From: Trichoplax adhaerens
Taxonomy: Eukaryota; Placozoa; Uniplacotomia; Trichoplacea; Trichoplacidae
DNA: 64,000 nucleotides
Direction of reading: 5' to 3'
Assembly: GCF_000150275.1 (NCBI RefSeq)
Contig: NW_002060947.1
Coordinates: forward strand, 2,903,740-2,967,739
A model generated the notes under the pieces. The model ran no database searches. It worked only from the letters and a program-made list of their open reading frames with translations, and was not told the DNA's origin. Each line of letters begins with the position of its first letter. The stretch's first letter is position 1. The translations under genes and the position numbers were made by a program. Below are positions 28,201 through 40,299 of the stretch, piece by piece.

Positions 28201-28253
28201 AAGTTCTCATTCTCAGCACAATTTATAACACCCATGAGGACGATTACGAATGA
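6994..28253 (+). CDS. Giant LGR-type receptor: 47 single-LRR exons plus 7TM domain
   Basis: A rhodopsin-family leucine-rich-repeat receptor of about 1,560 aa from 50 exons (4,683 nt, in frame throughout). Exons: 6994-7072, 7158-7278, 7635-7700, 8368-8439, 9119-9190, 9298-9369, 10193-10264, 10472-10543, 10792-10863, 11518-11589, 11985-12056, 12308-12379, 12784-12855, 13016-13087, 13232-13303, 14112-14183, 14872-14943, 15524-15592, 15667-15738, 15966-16037, 16290-16361, 16524-16595, 16712-16783, 16872-16943, 17556-17627, 17775-17846, 18770-18832, 18992-19063, 19181-19264, 20413-20484, 20672-20737, 21875-21946, 22215-22283, 22363-22431, 22589-22660, 22764-22835, 22925-22993, 23541-23606, 23749-23820, 23915-23998, 24151-24216, 24502-24582, 25150-25221, 25280-25351, 25525-25602, 25697-25768, 25946-26026, 26147-26218, 26973-27044, 27158-28253. 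Weakest exons: 7635, 18770, 25150 (weak donors or odd length). It has LGR hallmarks at both ends and no LDLa module. The ligand is unknown; cell-surface signalling through G proteins is inferred. AATAAA at about 28315 may be its poly(A) signal. Confidence 0.85.
7635..27044 (+). repeat. Array of 47 phase-2 exons, each one leucine-rich repeat
   Basis: Part of the LGR gene. Each exon follows the same plan: acceptor AG, one base, 20-27 codons, then two bases (usually CT or TT) and a GTAAGT-like donor. The two end bases plus the next first base make the terminal Leu. Encoded repeats fit LxLxxNxIxxIxxxxFxxLxxLxxL. Almost all of the first two dozen exons are exactly 72 bp. Later exons vary from 63 to 84 bp. 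None has an in-frame stop. Introns run from about 58 bp (25222-25279) to about 1.1 kb (20738-21874). Confidence 0.85.
26481..26555 (+). pseudogene. Possible relic LRR exon inside the last long LGR intron
   Basis: Reading back from a donor-like CTgtaact in the array's usual phase gives an LRR-like tail (IDPF, then TLRSYKLKSIL), preceded by NLII and an in-frame TAA. No AG acceptor precedes it. The neighbouring intact exons are at 26147-26218 and 26973-27044. A dead repeat exon is plausible, but the match is short and needs an indel. Confidence 0.35.
27158..28253 (+). other. LGR terminal exon: hinge and seven-transmembrane domain
   Basis: Part of the LGR gene; the exon encodes about 364 residues in one piece. 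It opens with the hinge (PYFCC, then TCEP and SSCQHLL), matching the cysteine pattern C-terminal to LRRs in LGRs. Visible TM landmarks: GN in TM1, NLAMSDL in TM2, a Trp then Cys before TM3, DRF at the end of TM3, SMCMP in ECL2, TDLISWVPY in TM6 and LPINSAVNPFLYT in TM7. TM6 and TM7 motifs are specific to the LGR subfamily. The cytoplasmic tail is short (about 45 residues) and basic. Confidence 0.93.
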
Positions 28254-28890
28254 TTAATTCATTCATTCATAAGTACTGAATATAAATGCATTACTTCTGG
28301 CATAAATAATGAAAAATAAATAGTCAATAATAAATAAATAAATATTTCACACATCTAGCGCCAGCGTAATGTACGATGTCAATTGCAACATGACTCACTT
28401 TGATATCATGGAAACAGCTCTATGTAGAAATAATGCCGTACCAAGAGCTGAAAGTAGGATTATGCTCGATATTATAGCGAATATCTTTAATAATATTGTT
28501 TAGGAATGGCAAATTTTACGAATTAAACTTATATCGCTCAAGTCGCCTGCTTCCACTGCGTGCGGTGATCCATTTGACTTTGCAAGATTTCAACATTTAT
28601 TGGAATGGTAAATTGTTCAGATTGGCGGTAACTTTACTACTGTAGTATCTACTGTACAGTGTACAGTGTACAATGCAGTACTTAATGTCAGCGTTGAGTC
28701 AAATCCAGGATGCCGACTGTATTGCTGGTCATTTCAATAATGCCATAAGTCTGCAAGCGTACACTATCCACTTTGTGATCCAGATTCGCTACCCAAATTG
28801 TTTAACCTTGACATACTGTACAGTACAGTACAGTACAGTACAGTACAGTACAGTACAGTACAGTACAACTACTGTACGCTGTACTGTACA

Positions 28891-28963
28891 GTGTACAGTA
28901 TAACGTACTGTAGGTCCATCTTTGAATTCTATTCTGCAGACGGTCCAGACCGGACCAGACCAT
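28891..28963 (+). repeat. Duplicated unit, copy 1 (73 bp)
   Basis: Starts gtgtacagtataacgtactg and runs through ccatctttgaattcta, ttctgcagacggtc and accggaccagacc. It matches copy 2 at 29134-29226 almost base for base, but lacks the 20-bp pentamer block found there. Confidence 0.8.
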
Positions 28964-29133
28964 GAACACTGTACTGTACAGTACAGTATGTTGCGATCAG
29001 TACTATCAGTACTAAGATGGTACAGTACTGTACACTGTACAGTGTACAGTATAATATTGTAATTAATATTACCTTAATATTATTACTATCCCATACTACG
29101 CATAGTACTGTACAGTATAACGCGCTTGCTGTA

Positions 29134-29226
29134 GTGTACAGTATAAAGTACTGTAGATCCATCTTTGAATTCTACTGTACAGTACAGTACAGTATTCTGT
29201 AGACGGTCCGGACCGGACCAGACTAT
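29134..29226 (+). repeat. Duplicated unit, copy 2 (93 bp, with a 20-bp pentamer insert)
   Basis: Same unit as 28891-28963 with a few substitutions. Between gaattcta and ttctg it carries an extra 20 bp made of four CAGTA-type pentamers. Both copies contain the palindromic GGTCC-GACCGGACC segment. Confidence 0.8.
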
Positions 29227-29879
29227 GTACAGTACTGTACACTGTAGCGTACTGTACACTGTACTGTACAGTATAGTACAGTACAGTACAGTATATGGGC
29301 TTTTACAATACTGTACTGTACACTGTAGTACATAGTACTGTACTTTACTGTTGCGACATTGTGAAACTGTACAATACAGTAGATAGCAATTTACTGTTAC
29401 GTGTACAGTAGTGACTGTCAGCAAAAGTAGTGAACCGAAGCGAAATTTCTCTGGTTTACGCAGTACAGTCATGGTACTGTACACTGTGCACTGTAGAGTA
29501 CAGTACTCAAAGTCAAGGGCTCAAGGCTCTCTGAATATTCTTGATTCACTATCGAGTCAAGAAATGCTATCAGGAACATGTAAAGAAAAAGAAAGAGTAA
29601 TGACCAGCTCTGTGTTGAACTCATTATTTTAAACCATAGAAGAAACTCATTGAGAGACATAAAAAAGATCTTTATAATAAAATACTAAGATTCTATCTTT
29701 AAGAAATCCTGCTGTACAGCATTGTACAGTTCCTACGAATACAGTGCCGTAGTAGAGCAATCACAAGAACTCTGAAATAAAGTAGATTTTCTTATGCTTT
29801 CAAAATCATGGACTGAAAAAGGACTGACACTGCCGCATTGTTATGAACTTATGATCATTGATCATAAACACTATAGTAG

Positions 29880-30165
29880 ATACAGTACGTACAGTGTACA
29901 CTGTACAGTACTGTATTGTACTGTACTGTACTGTACTGTACTGTCCAGTACAGTACAGTGCATAGTGCACGGTCACAGTACTGTACTGTACAGTACAGTA
30001 TACTGTAGGACAGGATCTCAGTACTGTACTGTACTGTACTGTACTGTACTGTACTGTACACTGTGTCTGGTACCGCACTGTACTGTACTGTACTGTACAC
30101 AGTGTACAGTACGTACACTCGTACAGTACAGTATTGCGTACTGTAGCGTACAGTACGCAATTTTC
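29880..30165. repeat. TACTG/CAGTA pentamer block, right part
   Basis: Alternating runs of TACTG (about 29911-29945, 30018-30060, 30075-30098) and CAGTA (about 29948-29960, 29985-30002, 30120-30135), giving a set of inverted arrays able to form hairpins. Confidence 0.8.
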
Positions 30166-30614
30166 AGCGCCGTTCACGATTGAACACAATCCACAAAGCT
30201 TTATACACTAGTGCATAGCGGTAAACGTCAGATTTCGATACAAAAGAAAAGGACTCAAGGTAAGGAAAGGGAACAAAAGACAGTATATTAAGAAAGAGTG
30301 ATATAACGTAAAGAATTATTGAGTTGTGTAAAACGATCTTTATAACGTAGTGTGTTTACTATATCCTATTGGATTGACTTGTGAGTCGTATCCTTCTTTT
30401 CCTTACTTTATCAAGTATCAAATTGTGCTTTAGACTGCGTTAGAAATATCGTAGTGTTGCTGCATTGAATGTTACAACAACTTCAATGTCCCAAGAATCA
30501 TTGCAGTAGATCGACTTATTCCATGTTCTCTACAGCAGTATTCCTTGAGTTGTTATTTCACTTTTACGATTAACAAATCCAATATCATATTTGATAGATT
30601 GGATTAAAAGTAGT

Positions 30615-33600
30615 ATGGATGGTAAAGATTTATGTAAAACTCCGTATCCTAATTCTGGTAGCCACGTCGATATGTTCAACTTAAAACAACCGCGATATCA
30701 ACCTGGTCATACCAACATAGCCATCAATCGCGGCGAGAGCAATAATGTAGCCAACATAAGTAACTCATCCTTTGCAGCAGGTAATAGAAATTCATTTAAA
30801 GTAATACCACCATTCTAGATAGATAGATAGATGCTTGCTATTAACACTATTTACAAATAGGATAATAATTAATAATAGAATATTATGTTTCAATTGCTAG
30901 ATAACACTTCCAATTCATCAGTTGGTTATCGACAGGGTACTTTTGTTAGAAATAAAGGAGTCGCATCTGCCTATGAACGATTGGGAAATTCAGCTATGGC
31001 TAATATGCAGGCACAGCAGCAGCATCATCAGCCACAAATTAATCCTAGCAATAATAGAAATGCGAATACAAATGCTAACTTAAATGCTTTGGTAAGACAT
31101 CAAGCACCTAATCAGTATGGAAGTAACGAAAATTTACAAATGGCATCGCATGGCAAGACGACACCGTTACCTTACCGAGTTCCCGTTCAACAACAACAGC
31201 ACCAGCAACAATCACAAGCGCAATTAATTAATATGCAACAAGGTCAGCGAGCATACTTGCAACGACACCATCAATCGCATGATCCATCTAGTCAACAGTT
31301 ACAACTTGATGCCGCGTCTCGGACAATAGATCCTCGTAGCCAGCTGCAGTATCAAAATTATTCTTATCAGTCAAACTATAATCGAAATATTCCATCGTAT
31401 CATTCGTCTCATCAACAATTGCAACAAAGACGTAAGACAAATGATACGACTTTAGCTGGAAATGACGGTAATAATGCTAGTAGTGGTACTGGTGGTAGTT
31501 ATATGGATAATTCTGGTGGTATTCACACTGGACAATATCGAAACAGGCAAATTGCTTCTGAAACCTCTGTCAATGTTAATCCTCAGGTATTTATAGAAGA
31601 TATGGTGATTTTTATCATCCTTTCCTACGTCAAATTATTCACCTGTTTTATCGTACATCTTATACTATCTATTTGATATGACTGAATTATAAGTTGAAAT
31701 TACGCGATATGTCGGGACTCTTATTTGATACAGTATCCTCACGTCTTAATGTACGGTTTAAGATCATACCTTAATGCTTATTAGTAATACTAACTAATAT
31801 ACATGTATATCCAATTAGGATGGTTATAATTATAATATTGGTATTCTCTGTTTTAAATGCAACTACTGTATATATACTGCCCTTGCGATCATATCTAAAA
31901 ATCATTTCATTAATTCAGAAGTTAGCCCGTATTAAATGTTATTCTATACTGTTTATAAGGCTACGAGTGGAAAGAGTATTTACCATCCTTTACATATTTG
32001 TGATTAATATCAATTTTCCAGCTTTACAAGTTTTGACAGTAACAGTGTTTCAGTATTTAGTATCATACGTACATAGTATTGACAAAAATTACATATAAAC
32101 ATAAGTATCTTTTTACATGATTTGGTATTCATAGTGTCATTTATATCAAATTAGTTAATTTATAATATTTGTATCGTAGTTATCTACCTACTTGCATAAA
32201 CTTGATTCTGTATTCTGTAGTTCCTGGCTTATTCGCAGTAATTGATTTTACCTAGTTCAAAAACATTTCTGATTGATACTACTTTCAGTTATGCAGCATA
32301 TTCTGCATGATCTTTACTTATTAATAGTCTCTATAACCTCGGATTTGAAAGTTTTAAAAGATTGCTTCAGTAGTTCGCTGATTAGCAGGTTCTACTTAAT
32401 TACACAGTATCATCTGTATTAAATAAAATACTCTGGTCGTCATTCTGTAGTATTTATGTTTAGACTATTTCTTTTATTAGCATCGTTGATAGATTGTGCT
32501 GTAGATTGTTATGATGATTTGCGTTGGTGTTAACTAGTAATTTTGTATTCTTTAGTATCATCAGATAGAATCAAATCAGCCAGGAAAAGCACAGCAGCAA
32601 CAGCAACAATCTGCAATGCCTAGCCAACATGTAGCGAGTCCAATCTTATCACCTAACTATGGTAGAAACGATGGTATTAGTAATATACCCACGAAATCGA
32701 ATCCAATTCAACAACAATCGTTACAAACTTATGCTATACAAGCACAACAGTTGAAGTTACAAACGCAACAGATAGATAACAGGTCTATCTTGCAGAGATC
32801 GTTGGCACAGTCAGGACCTAAGCAAACCAGCCAACAATCATATTTTCGTCCTAATTATCAGAATACTCACATTTCACAATCACAGAGACAACAGGTGATA
32901 CAAGTTCCTATCACTCGACATTCTACTGGAACTGCGCAAGTGTTACAGCATAAGGTATAAACAAGTACCTTTGCATATTTTATTTCCTTCATTATATTAA
33001 TTACCATATATTATAATTCTTAACTTAAATATTATAGGCTTCATCTGGACTCGGAACCGGAAATAGTATGATCCAGCCTTCTATGACATCAGTTCTAGAG
33101 GGCCAGTCGAGACCAACTAGACACTCACCTGTAAACTCTATGGCAAATTCGAACAATCAAGCTACGGTATTCAAACAACGTACACCAGCACTGTTAAACC
33201 AATCTTCTGGACCGTCACCTTCTCTAAAACGTAATTAATTAATACAGTACTTACATATTGTAGTCAAATAGTAATATAAAAATAAATATAGCGTTAATGA
33301 TGATAATTAACCGCTTTAATGTTATCGCTAACTGGCTTCACAGACCAGAATACTATGTCCGCGACTGTTACACAACATGATGACCAATTAGGTATGGTTT
33401 AATTAGCTTATGTAAAGCGTATGATTAAAGTTTTTTACTGTTTAAAAGCGTTTGTGATAAAGATCATCTAGTAATGTAGCGTAAAATACAATCCTCAAAT
33501 AATCCTAATCGATGTTTTAGCACTCACTGTTAGTCTTAACAATAAATTAACGAGATGTATTGCATCTGCGCGTTATCAAAAAATTTAGCTCGTTCTGATT

Positions 33601-36600
33601 CATCTCCGTATTTACGTGGAGATGTATCGAGCCGAAGACCTGGGAAGAACGTTCCAGGAAGTTTGAACGTTGGCAATGATTTGACAGATGCGTCACAATT
33701 GGATGATATTCTTAGTGATCTTTTGGATCCACCTATTGGTCTTTCACCAGTAAGCTTAGATAGCGATTGTTAAAGCTTCAGTTTGATAACGAAATAGGAT
33801 CAATAGATGTTTTTTAAACCAATTTTGCTTCAAGCATTTGATTGTGCGGTATGGCTATAGTTGATTTAAATGACTTATTTAAATAGGATAAATTAAATAC
33901 TGATGACTTTGCTAATTTTAATGTGTTGTAGGTTTCGCAATCTAGTAGAAATACTCCTCGTGCTGTTTCCCCAGTAGGCTATGAGAAAGTAAATCAGTGT
34001 TAAATGGCCTAAATATAGTTTATTTTAAATTTTTAACCGTGTATTATTTCCATTTTAAAGGTTGATCATTTGTATAAATTATACAATAACAAGAAGCAGA
34101 AGGCTTTTTTAGATGAGCTTCTTTCATTACGACAAGCCCAAGGTAACTAAAACTGTAAAATATGTATCACTAACTTACATTTAGAAATGCTGCATAACTT
34201 TACTAAATTATCGCGTAAAATCAGGTAATCCAGTTGAAAGAGTTCCAATTATGAACAAGCAATTACTGGATCTATATAACTTATATAAATATGTGAAGGA
34301 TCTAGGAGGTTCTACCGAGGTAAATTGTTAACAAAGTTAGCAGTAAGGCAGAATCCCATTGTAAAGTATAGGAACTTCTAAATCATTTCTTGTTCATACA
34401 GGTAACTGAGAAAAAATTATGGAAAGAAGTTGCTACTAGTATGGGATTTGAAAGTTCAGTTATGATTATTAACGCTCTTTTTACTCACTACGTACATTAC
34501 ATCCTTCCTTATGAATGCAAAAATGATAAAGATGGTATCGATGTTAAGATAGAGACTGAATATTTACGCGGTATTAAAAAGAAAAATTATGATGATGAGA
34601 ACGTCGATCAGAGCACACCTACTCGCAATACGTATTCACCACAAAATAGCAAAGCTACGACGAAATCAAACAAAGAAATCCTCAATGATAAAGAATTAAC
34701 GGATACCGTAGTTGATCTTGCTGATTTTGTAAATTCAGACGATTTTGATTTTAATTTTGATCTACCAGATTATATATTATCACATGAACATGAAGCATCT
34801 AATTCTAGCGAATCTGCGAATGTCTCTAAGCCTCCTAATTCTCGTGCACATGAGTTAAAATCACCAGGTCATAAAGCTGTACCATCTTCAAGCCCAGCTG
34901 CTAGACCAGCGTATATGTCATCAGCGCCTTGCCCTCAAAGCTATGATAACACTTCGACGAATAATGCGAACTCTTGGAATGAAAAATCTAGTTTAGAAAC
35001 ATTTAATAATGGCGCTAAAAATCAATTAGGTATTCCGTGATATCTACTTTTGGGTTGTATTAATAGAGATTTGATTATTTCTAACCATCGTCATCTTTAT
35101 CTAGTAGCTAATAATCCTAATGCTTACCCGGTCGCGTCGCAAGGTCAAAGGTCTGGACCTGGGGTCGCATTATCGGCTGCATCACTAAAGCAGAGTTACT
35201 TGAATAACAACAACGATACCAGATCTGAGGTTACGAATCGTTATGTGAGTAACAATTTTATTATTTATCCTATCTGACGATTTCTGTAGTCTAGGATAAA
35301 GTATATAACCTTTTCGTTATACTTTTGATTATGATATCATGTTTGTTGTTCAATTTACCTTGCTTTGATGATCTTTAAGTGTATGCGCATACAAGCGATT
35401 GTAAATCGTTGCATTTAGTGTTTTAGCGCGGTCGTAAGAATCATAATCTTGCAAATTTCTAATATATATGTAAAGCGCGTATGCGAGAAACATTTTTTTA
35501 GTACCATAAAGTATCTTCTTACTATAATTGACGCTCTAATAGGCTTTAAGTAGTGAAACCATCATTTGCTGATGTTTAATTCGTAATGATATAGAATGGA
35601 TTTTCTCTCAAATTAAAGGAGCAGAACAGAATTACTCAGAAAGCTGTAATTTCAAGGAGTAAAGAAAGTATAATTGTGGAAAACACAAAAGTCACATTGA
35701 GAGAGAGAAGGAAAAAAACTGCTCATGAACTAGGTGAAATACATTGAATTACGTATTATTATGTTGTGCAAGTTTAGCTATAATGTTTAGCTTCATACGC
35801 CAACTACGTCTACCATATTACTAACTTGAACTTATTGCGGTCTTTATTTTAGGACCCGTAGAAGCATGGCGTTTGCTGATGTCACTAAAGTCAGGACTAT
35901 TAATTGAATCGACTTGGGCACTAGATACACTTAACATATTATTAGAAGATAATCAGACAGTGGGATACTTCGATTTGGCACGCTTACCAGGGCTATTAGA
36001 TGCCATTCTTGATCATTACATAACGTCTCTGTCAATAATTTTTAAAAGCGTTAGAGACATAAAATCCAATGATATAAAAGTTGATCGATTAGTGCAACAA
36101 AAGATTGATATTCTCATTCAAAGCGAACTAGAGGAACTTTCTTACATTCAACACTCTTTGTCCAATCTTAACACTCCAAAATTGGATAAAATGCTTGTTC
36201 TGGAAAATAAGCGCTGTAAACTTTCCAGTTCGTTCTCCGATATCAATATGTCTAATCTAAATGAATCTGATCAAGCTACTCTATTTCAGGAAATCACTCA
36301 AAATGGTGATTTGCTAAAAAATGGGGATACTGAAATGATGGATATAGAGGGAGAAAATGATTTAGCAAATCATTCGCCGGGCTCTTCCGACAGAGAGAGT
36401 ATGGTGCAATCTATAGAATATCGCCGTAGTGCTAATTTACAGGAGTGCTGCTTATATACCCAAAGTGAATCTGATGATGAGGCATCCAGACGCTGCATTT
36501 GTATTTCGAATATATTTAGGAGTTTGTCATTTATTGTTGGTAATGATGTTATAATGTGTAAACATTTACGACTATTACACACTTTAAGTCAAATGTTAAT

Positions 36601-37345
36601 GCTGAAAGATAGTAACTCATCGAAATGGTGGTGGAACTGCCTTCAAGTCATAAGACAAAATACTCTTGTTGTTTTTTCCAATTTATCTGGTCAACTGGAT
36701 GTTACCTTGTTACCTGACGATCTCTCAAGACCGATTATAGAAGCACTAATTTACTGGTGTGTTTGTAAGTGCGCTGAGGCAGTAGATGTGTTTCCACCCT
36801 CTGCAAATGCGCCGGGGCTTTCTATGGAAAAGTTGGCTTTAGAGTCATTGGCAAAGATCAGTATTCTGAAAAACAATCAGAATACACTATCATCAATAAT
36901 AAGCCCAGCTCTCGCACAACAGTTGAGTGCATGCTTAGTGGAACTTGTTAGTAATCGCATGCATGTATCAAGTAGAGAATTTGCTGTAGTTCTCATATCG
37001 AATTTTTTTCGATCTGAGAAAGCATTTTGCGAAGAATGTTATTCGAACACGTGTCTATCTTCATTAATTCGTTTTATTGAGGATCATGTTTCCATTGTCA
37101 CAGTTCGTTTATCGACAAGAAAAATATCGAACGAGCAGCGAATTGATCATGAACATTTGGGTGGCACAAGCAATTACATACTTTGTTGTGCTGCGGAAGC
37201 TATAGCTGCGCTTGCTAGATCGATCGAAAATAAAGAACACTTTCTTCCGTACATTGATCGAATATTAAACCTTACTATGTCCAGGAATTTGGTATCGAAG
37301 GTGATCAATATCTTAGCTCAAGCACTGCATGACGGTAGCATGTAA
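30615..37345 (+). CDS. ARID1: ARID1 (BAF250) subunit of SWI/SNF chromatin remodelling complex
   Basis: Thirteen exons: 30615-30780, 30901-31586, 32556-32954, 33038-33230, 33344-33391, 33589-33749, 33932-33988, 34061-34142, 34225-34319, 34402-35029, 35105-35244, 35619-35733, 35853-37345; 4,263 nt, 1,420 aa. The first 560 or so residues are low-complexity, rich in Gln, Asn and Ser, with runs of Gln and His, as in ARID1 N-termini. The ARID DNA-binding domain spans about residues 575-675 and is split by two introns; VERVPIM, LDLYNLYKYV, GGSTEVTEKKLW and LPYEC are visible. An acidic DDFDFNFD patch follows. The C-terminal BAF250_C domain (about 890-1420) is diagnostic: EAWRLLMSLKSGLL and STWALDTLNILL match animal ARID1A/B closely. 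It should act in the nucleus as the large BAF-specific subunit. It is shorter than human ARID1A (2,285 aa), mainly in the disordered N-terminus. The ATG at 30615 is the first plausible start; an upstream exon cannot be excluded. Confidence 0.93.
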
Positions 37346-39423
37346 AATTAAACATCAATGATTATAAAGTAAAGTAGTGTCTGCCTTGCATTGAGAGTTT
37401 ATCGTAAGTAGTGAGCATATATATGTGTATACTGTTTAAATATTTAAGTAGTGTTCATGTCTCATTTTACATCAATGGAATTGGTGTCTTTGTATTCATT
37501 AAATATGTTGGGACGATGTCTTTTGTAACGTTTTATCGTTCAAGTTTGTAATTATGTTTCGAATATTGCCAACAACCATTTTTCTGAGGTTGTGATCGAC
37601 GATATTCCTACAAGATGTTATATATTGTAGATACAATGTTAATCTATTATAATTATCAGAAAATTATCAATGTTAATAATATTCATAATCTTAAGCCGAA
37701 CCTACTTAATATTCACTTTCCTGTTATTAAGATAAATATGCTCTATTGTATTATCTGACTGTTAATACGAGCTAATTCTTCAAAAGTATATGAAGAAACT
37801 GTTTTTATTTAAATATCAATTCATAGCCTATACGGTTATCAGGATTTGATTTCTTTGTACATTGCAATAGAGGTCATAGTACTGTATTTCAGTAATACGA
37901 CTTAATTGATACAAATACGATGGCATCGCTGATGATGCTTTTCGTAATCGTTTTAAGTATTAAAATTGAGGCAATTTATAATTCATATTTATGACTTTTA
38001 CCGAACTTATAAATAATTATAATTATTAACAAAAAGAATTTCTGTGATTTACATTATTGTACTGCAGTAAATTTGTGTTGATGCTAAATAGTATCATCTA
38101 CAACTCTACGTGCAAAGTATCACTGTATAGAGTATATTCACATGCAAACTACATATGTACAGTTTAAGATGTTCGTATCTTACGGTCTACAGATATACGT
38201 ACGTAACATATACCGCAGTATTTTTGTTGTTTTTAAATGTTTCAGGGTGTTATTTATGAAATATTACATACAGTACTGTATTAAAGTGAACAATCCGTAC
38301 TAATATTATTATATACATTATTTCAAAGTGAATAAAATATTTACAACCGGTAGCTCAAGTTCCTTGTATTTCTATGAATCAGGATATATGAGTAAGCTGT
38401 GCTACTTGAATAACTTTACTAAGCAAATATAACAACGAAGGTGAACTAATTTTATTGCTTTCAAAAATGTAAGTATATCGACGATGTAATTTCGCCGAGA
38501 AAAATGACTTGCATCGATTGTACTAGCTAGGTAGGAGCATTTAATAAGGGTTGCAATTCTTAAATAGCATATCGTTTTATTGCTTGGTGAGGCAACGTTA
38601 ATAGTTTGTGCAAAGAGTTGTAAGAGCAGGTTGAAAACGTTATAAATTCAGCAGTCCTTGCAATACGAAGAGTTATGCCTCCTTGATTCCAAGTTAAAAG
38701 TATCAATATTGTGTATGCTGCATTTTCGAACAAGTATTGCTCCATATTGTATTGGCATTTCTTATTTATTGATTCAACACAAAATTGCTCGTACAGTATA
38801 TAACATTTTCATGAACAGCACATAAACCATAAATAAAAGTTTGATTTGGAACTAAAAAGTAACTTCCAAAATGCATAGTGAACACGTGTGTCTACTCTAC
38901 GTATACTGCATCCACATCAGGTAAACAGCTAAATAAAATTAATACTTTTAAATTGTAAATATATAATATCTATCAAGGCGGTTGTAGCGAAGTCATAGGT
39001 TGCCACAAGAATTGAATCCTTATTTGTAACCGGAAACCTCAGCTGAATGCTTCGCCATTCCTATTTAAAGCAAATCGCAGGTCTATTATTTAAGCTATCT
39101 TCAAGAAGGTAAATCGCAAGATAAAACATTTCAAATTACATCATCGATAAAGTTTATTTATTAACTAATAGTGTAATCGAATCCAACAATTATCATTAAT
39201 TGTATCAAAACATATATAATCATCTACGTTATAAATTTCAAATTAAGGATTAAGGTCCATGAAGCACTAGTAATGTTTTCACATTTGTATTGTTTTTAAA
39301 GATAGCTACTTTGCTTATTTCAGATGAAATAGCATTGACTAGACTGAATCCAGTTATGAAATATAAAAAAATTGGCATTCAGATTTTGTATTCATTCCCT
39401 GACCTTACTAATACCCAAACGTA
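37346..39423. other. ARID1 3' flank and intergenic DNA
   Basis: AT-rich. It probably contains the ARID1 3' UTR (an AATAAA lies near 38331) and, at its right end, the 3' UTR of the convergent COX17 gene. No further exon, RNA gene or organised repeat was recognised. Confidence 0.5.
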
Positions 39424-40246
39424 TTAGACCTTGAAACCATGCTGTCTTAAGCAATCTTTATGCGCCTCTATTAAGTCTTGACAGTCTGCTTCACCTTTCT
39501 CTATCATGCTGTGTAAAAAATGAAAAAATTGTAACGTCAACGTTTAAGTGCTTTTACAATGATACACGGGTTATCAAGCATTGTATCAGCAGTTTCGAGT
39601 TTAAAGTAGCGAAATGAAGCCATTAGTAAGCAGTTACAAAACTGATCAATATATAATAATATGCTGATACTATTGTTGATTATATGACTTGTAAATAATA
39701 TTGCATGTACAGCTGGGCTACAGTTTTAGATGCTTGATTTTCGGTAACATGAGGCATATACTGCAAAGCACAATGCTATATTTATTGTGTCGTAACTGGG
39801 ATCGAGAAAACGAGGGCATAGCTGATTAATTTCAGCACAGTATACTAAGGATGATGCTTGTAGAATGCTACATTGAAGAAATTGATTGAAAAAAGAAGCT
39901 GCAATGACAAGTACAATGCTGAACAATCATGATTTACAGACTACTAAAGAGAAGGCTCCGAAAAAAAGGTAGTCTATAGCGTAAAGTTAAGCGATGGACT
40001 ACTGCATACTAGAATATGCAGCTGGACTGCATAGTACCCTAGTAGTACAGTACTGTACATTACGGTATTATGACAAAAGTAGGATCAAGTCCAATAGATT
40101 TACCAACTATTTTTACATATGTATCATATACAAATAGGCTTAAAAGTAGATAAGAATTACCACTGATCCCGAGCTTTTTTAGTTTCAGGGCAAGCACAAC
40201 AAGGTCTCAATTTCTTCGGGGTTTCTTTGGATTTTTTGTCGTCCAT
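39424..40246 (-). CDS. COX17: COX17 cytochrome c oxidase copper chaperone
   Basis: Two exons on the minus strand, 40246-40161 and 39508-39424, separated by a 652-bp GT-AG intron; 171 nt, 56 aa. The protein delivers Cu(I) in the mitochondrial intermembrane space to SCO1/COX11 for cytochrome c oxidase assembly. Visible: a lysine-rich start, the copper-binding CC pair at residues 16-17 in the [12 protein letters not shown] signature, and a twin CX9C fold (Cys19-Cys29 and Cys38-Cys48). The end, [12 protein letters not shown], aligns with the end of animal COX17. All six family cysteines are present. Residue Cys29 is created across the splice junction, which confirms the model. It is slightly shorter than human COX17 (63 aa), the difference being at the N-terminus. 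Confidence 0.96.
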
Positions 40247-40299
40247 AATTTATTAGCAATATTACTAATATGAGAGAGATCGATAGATCAACTAGTATT

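Larger units (their letters stand above)
28640..29480. repeat. TACAG/CTGTA pentamer-rich block, left part
   Basis: Tandem TACAG copies are clearest at about 28817-28865 and 29168-29195. Shorter clusters in both orientations surround them. Arrays of opposite strand sense lie close together, so the single strands can fold back on each other. Confidence 0.8.
28254..30614. other. Intergenic region rich in TACAG/CTGTA repeats
   Basis: Between the LGR stop and the ARID1 start. The first 350 bp are ordinary AT-rich DNA with AATAAA motifs. From about 28640 to 30165 the sequence is dominated by TACAG pentamers and their reverse complement. The open frames in it (Tyr/Cys/Thr/Val/Gln-rich) are products of the repeat and not genes. 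30200-30614 should hold the ARID1 promoter and 5' UTR; no clear element was seen. Confidence 0.6.

Noticed and set aside
28640-30165. CRISPR-like or transposon-like repeat field
   Set aside because: No regular repeat-spacer spacing, no cas gene, no transposase and no terminal inverted repeats with target-site duplication were seen.
29794-30189. Overlapping open frames on both strands rich in Tyr, Cys, Thr, Val and Gln
   Set aside because: They are translations of the TACAG/TACTG pentamer, which lacks stops in several frames. The composition is that of the repeat.
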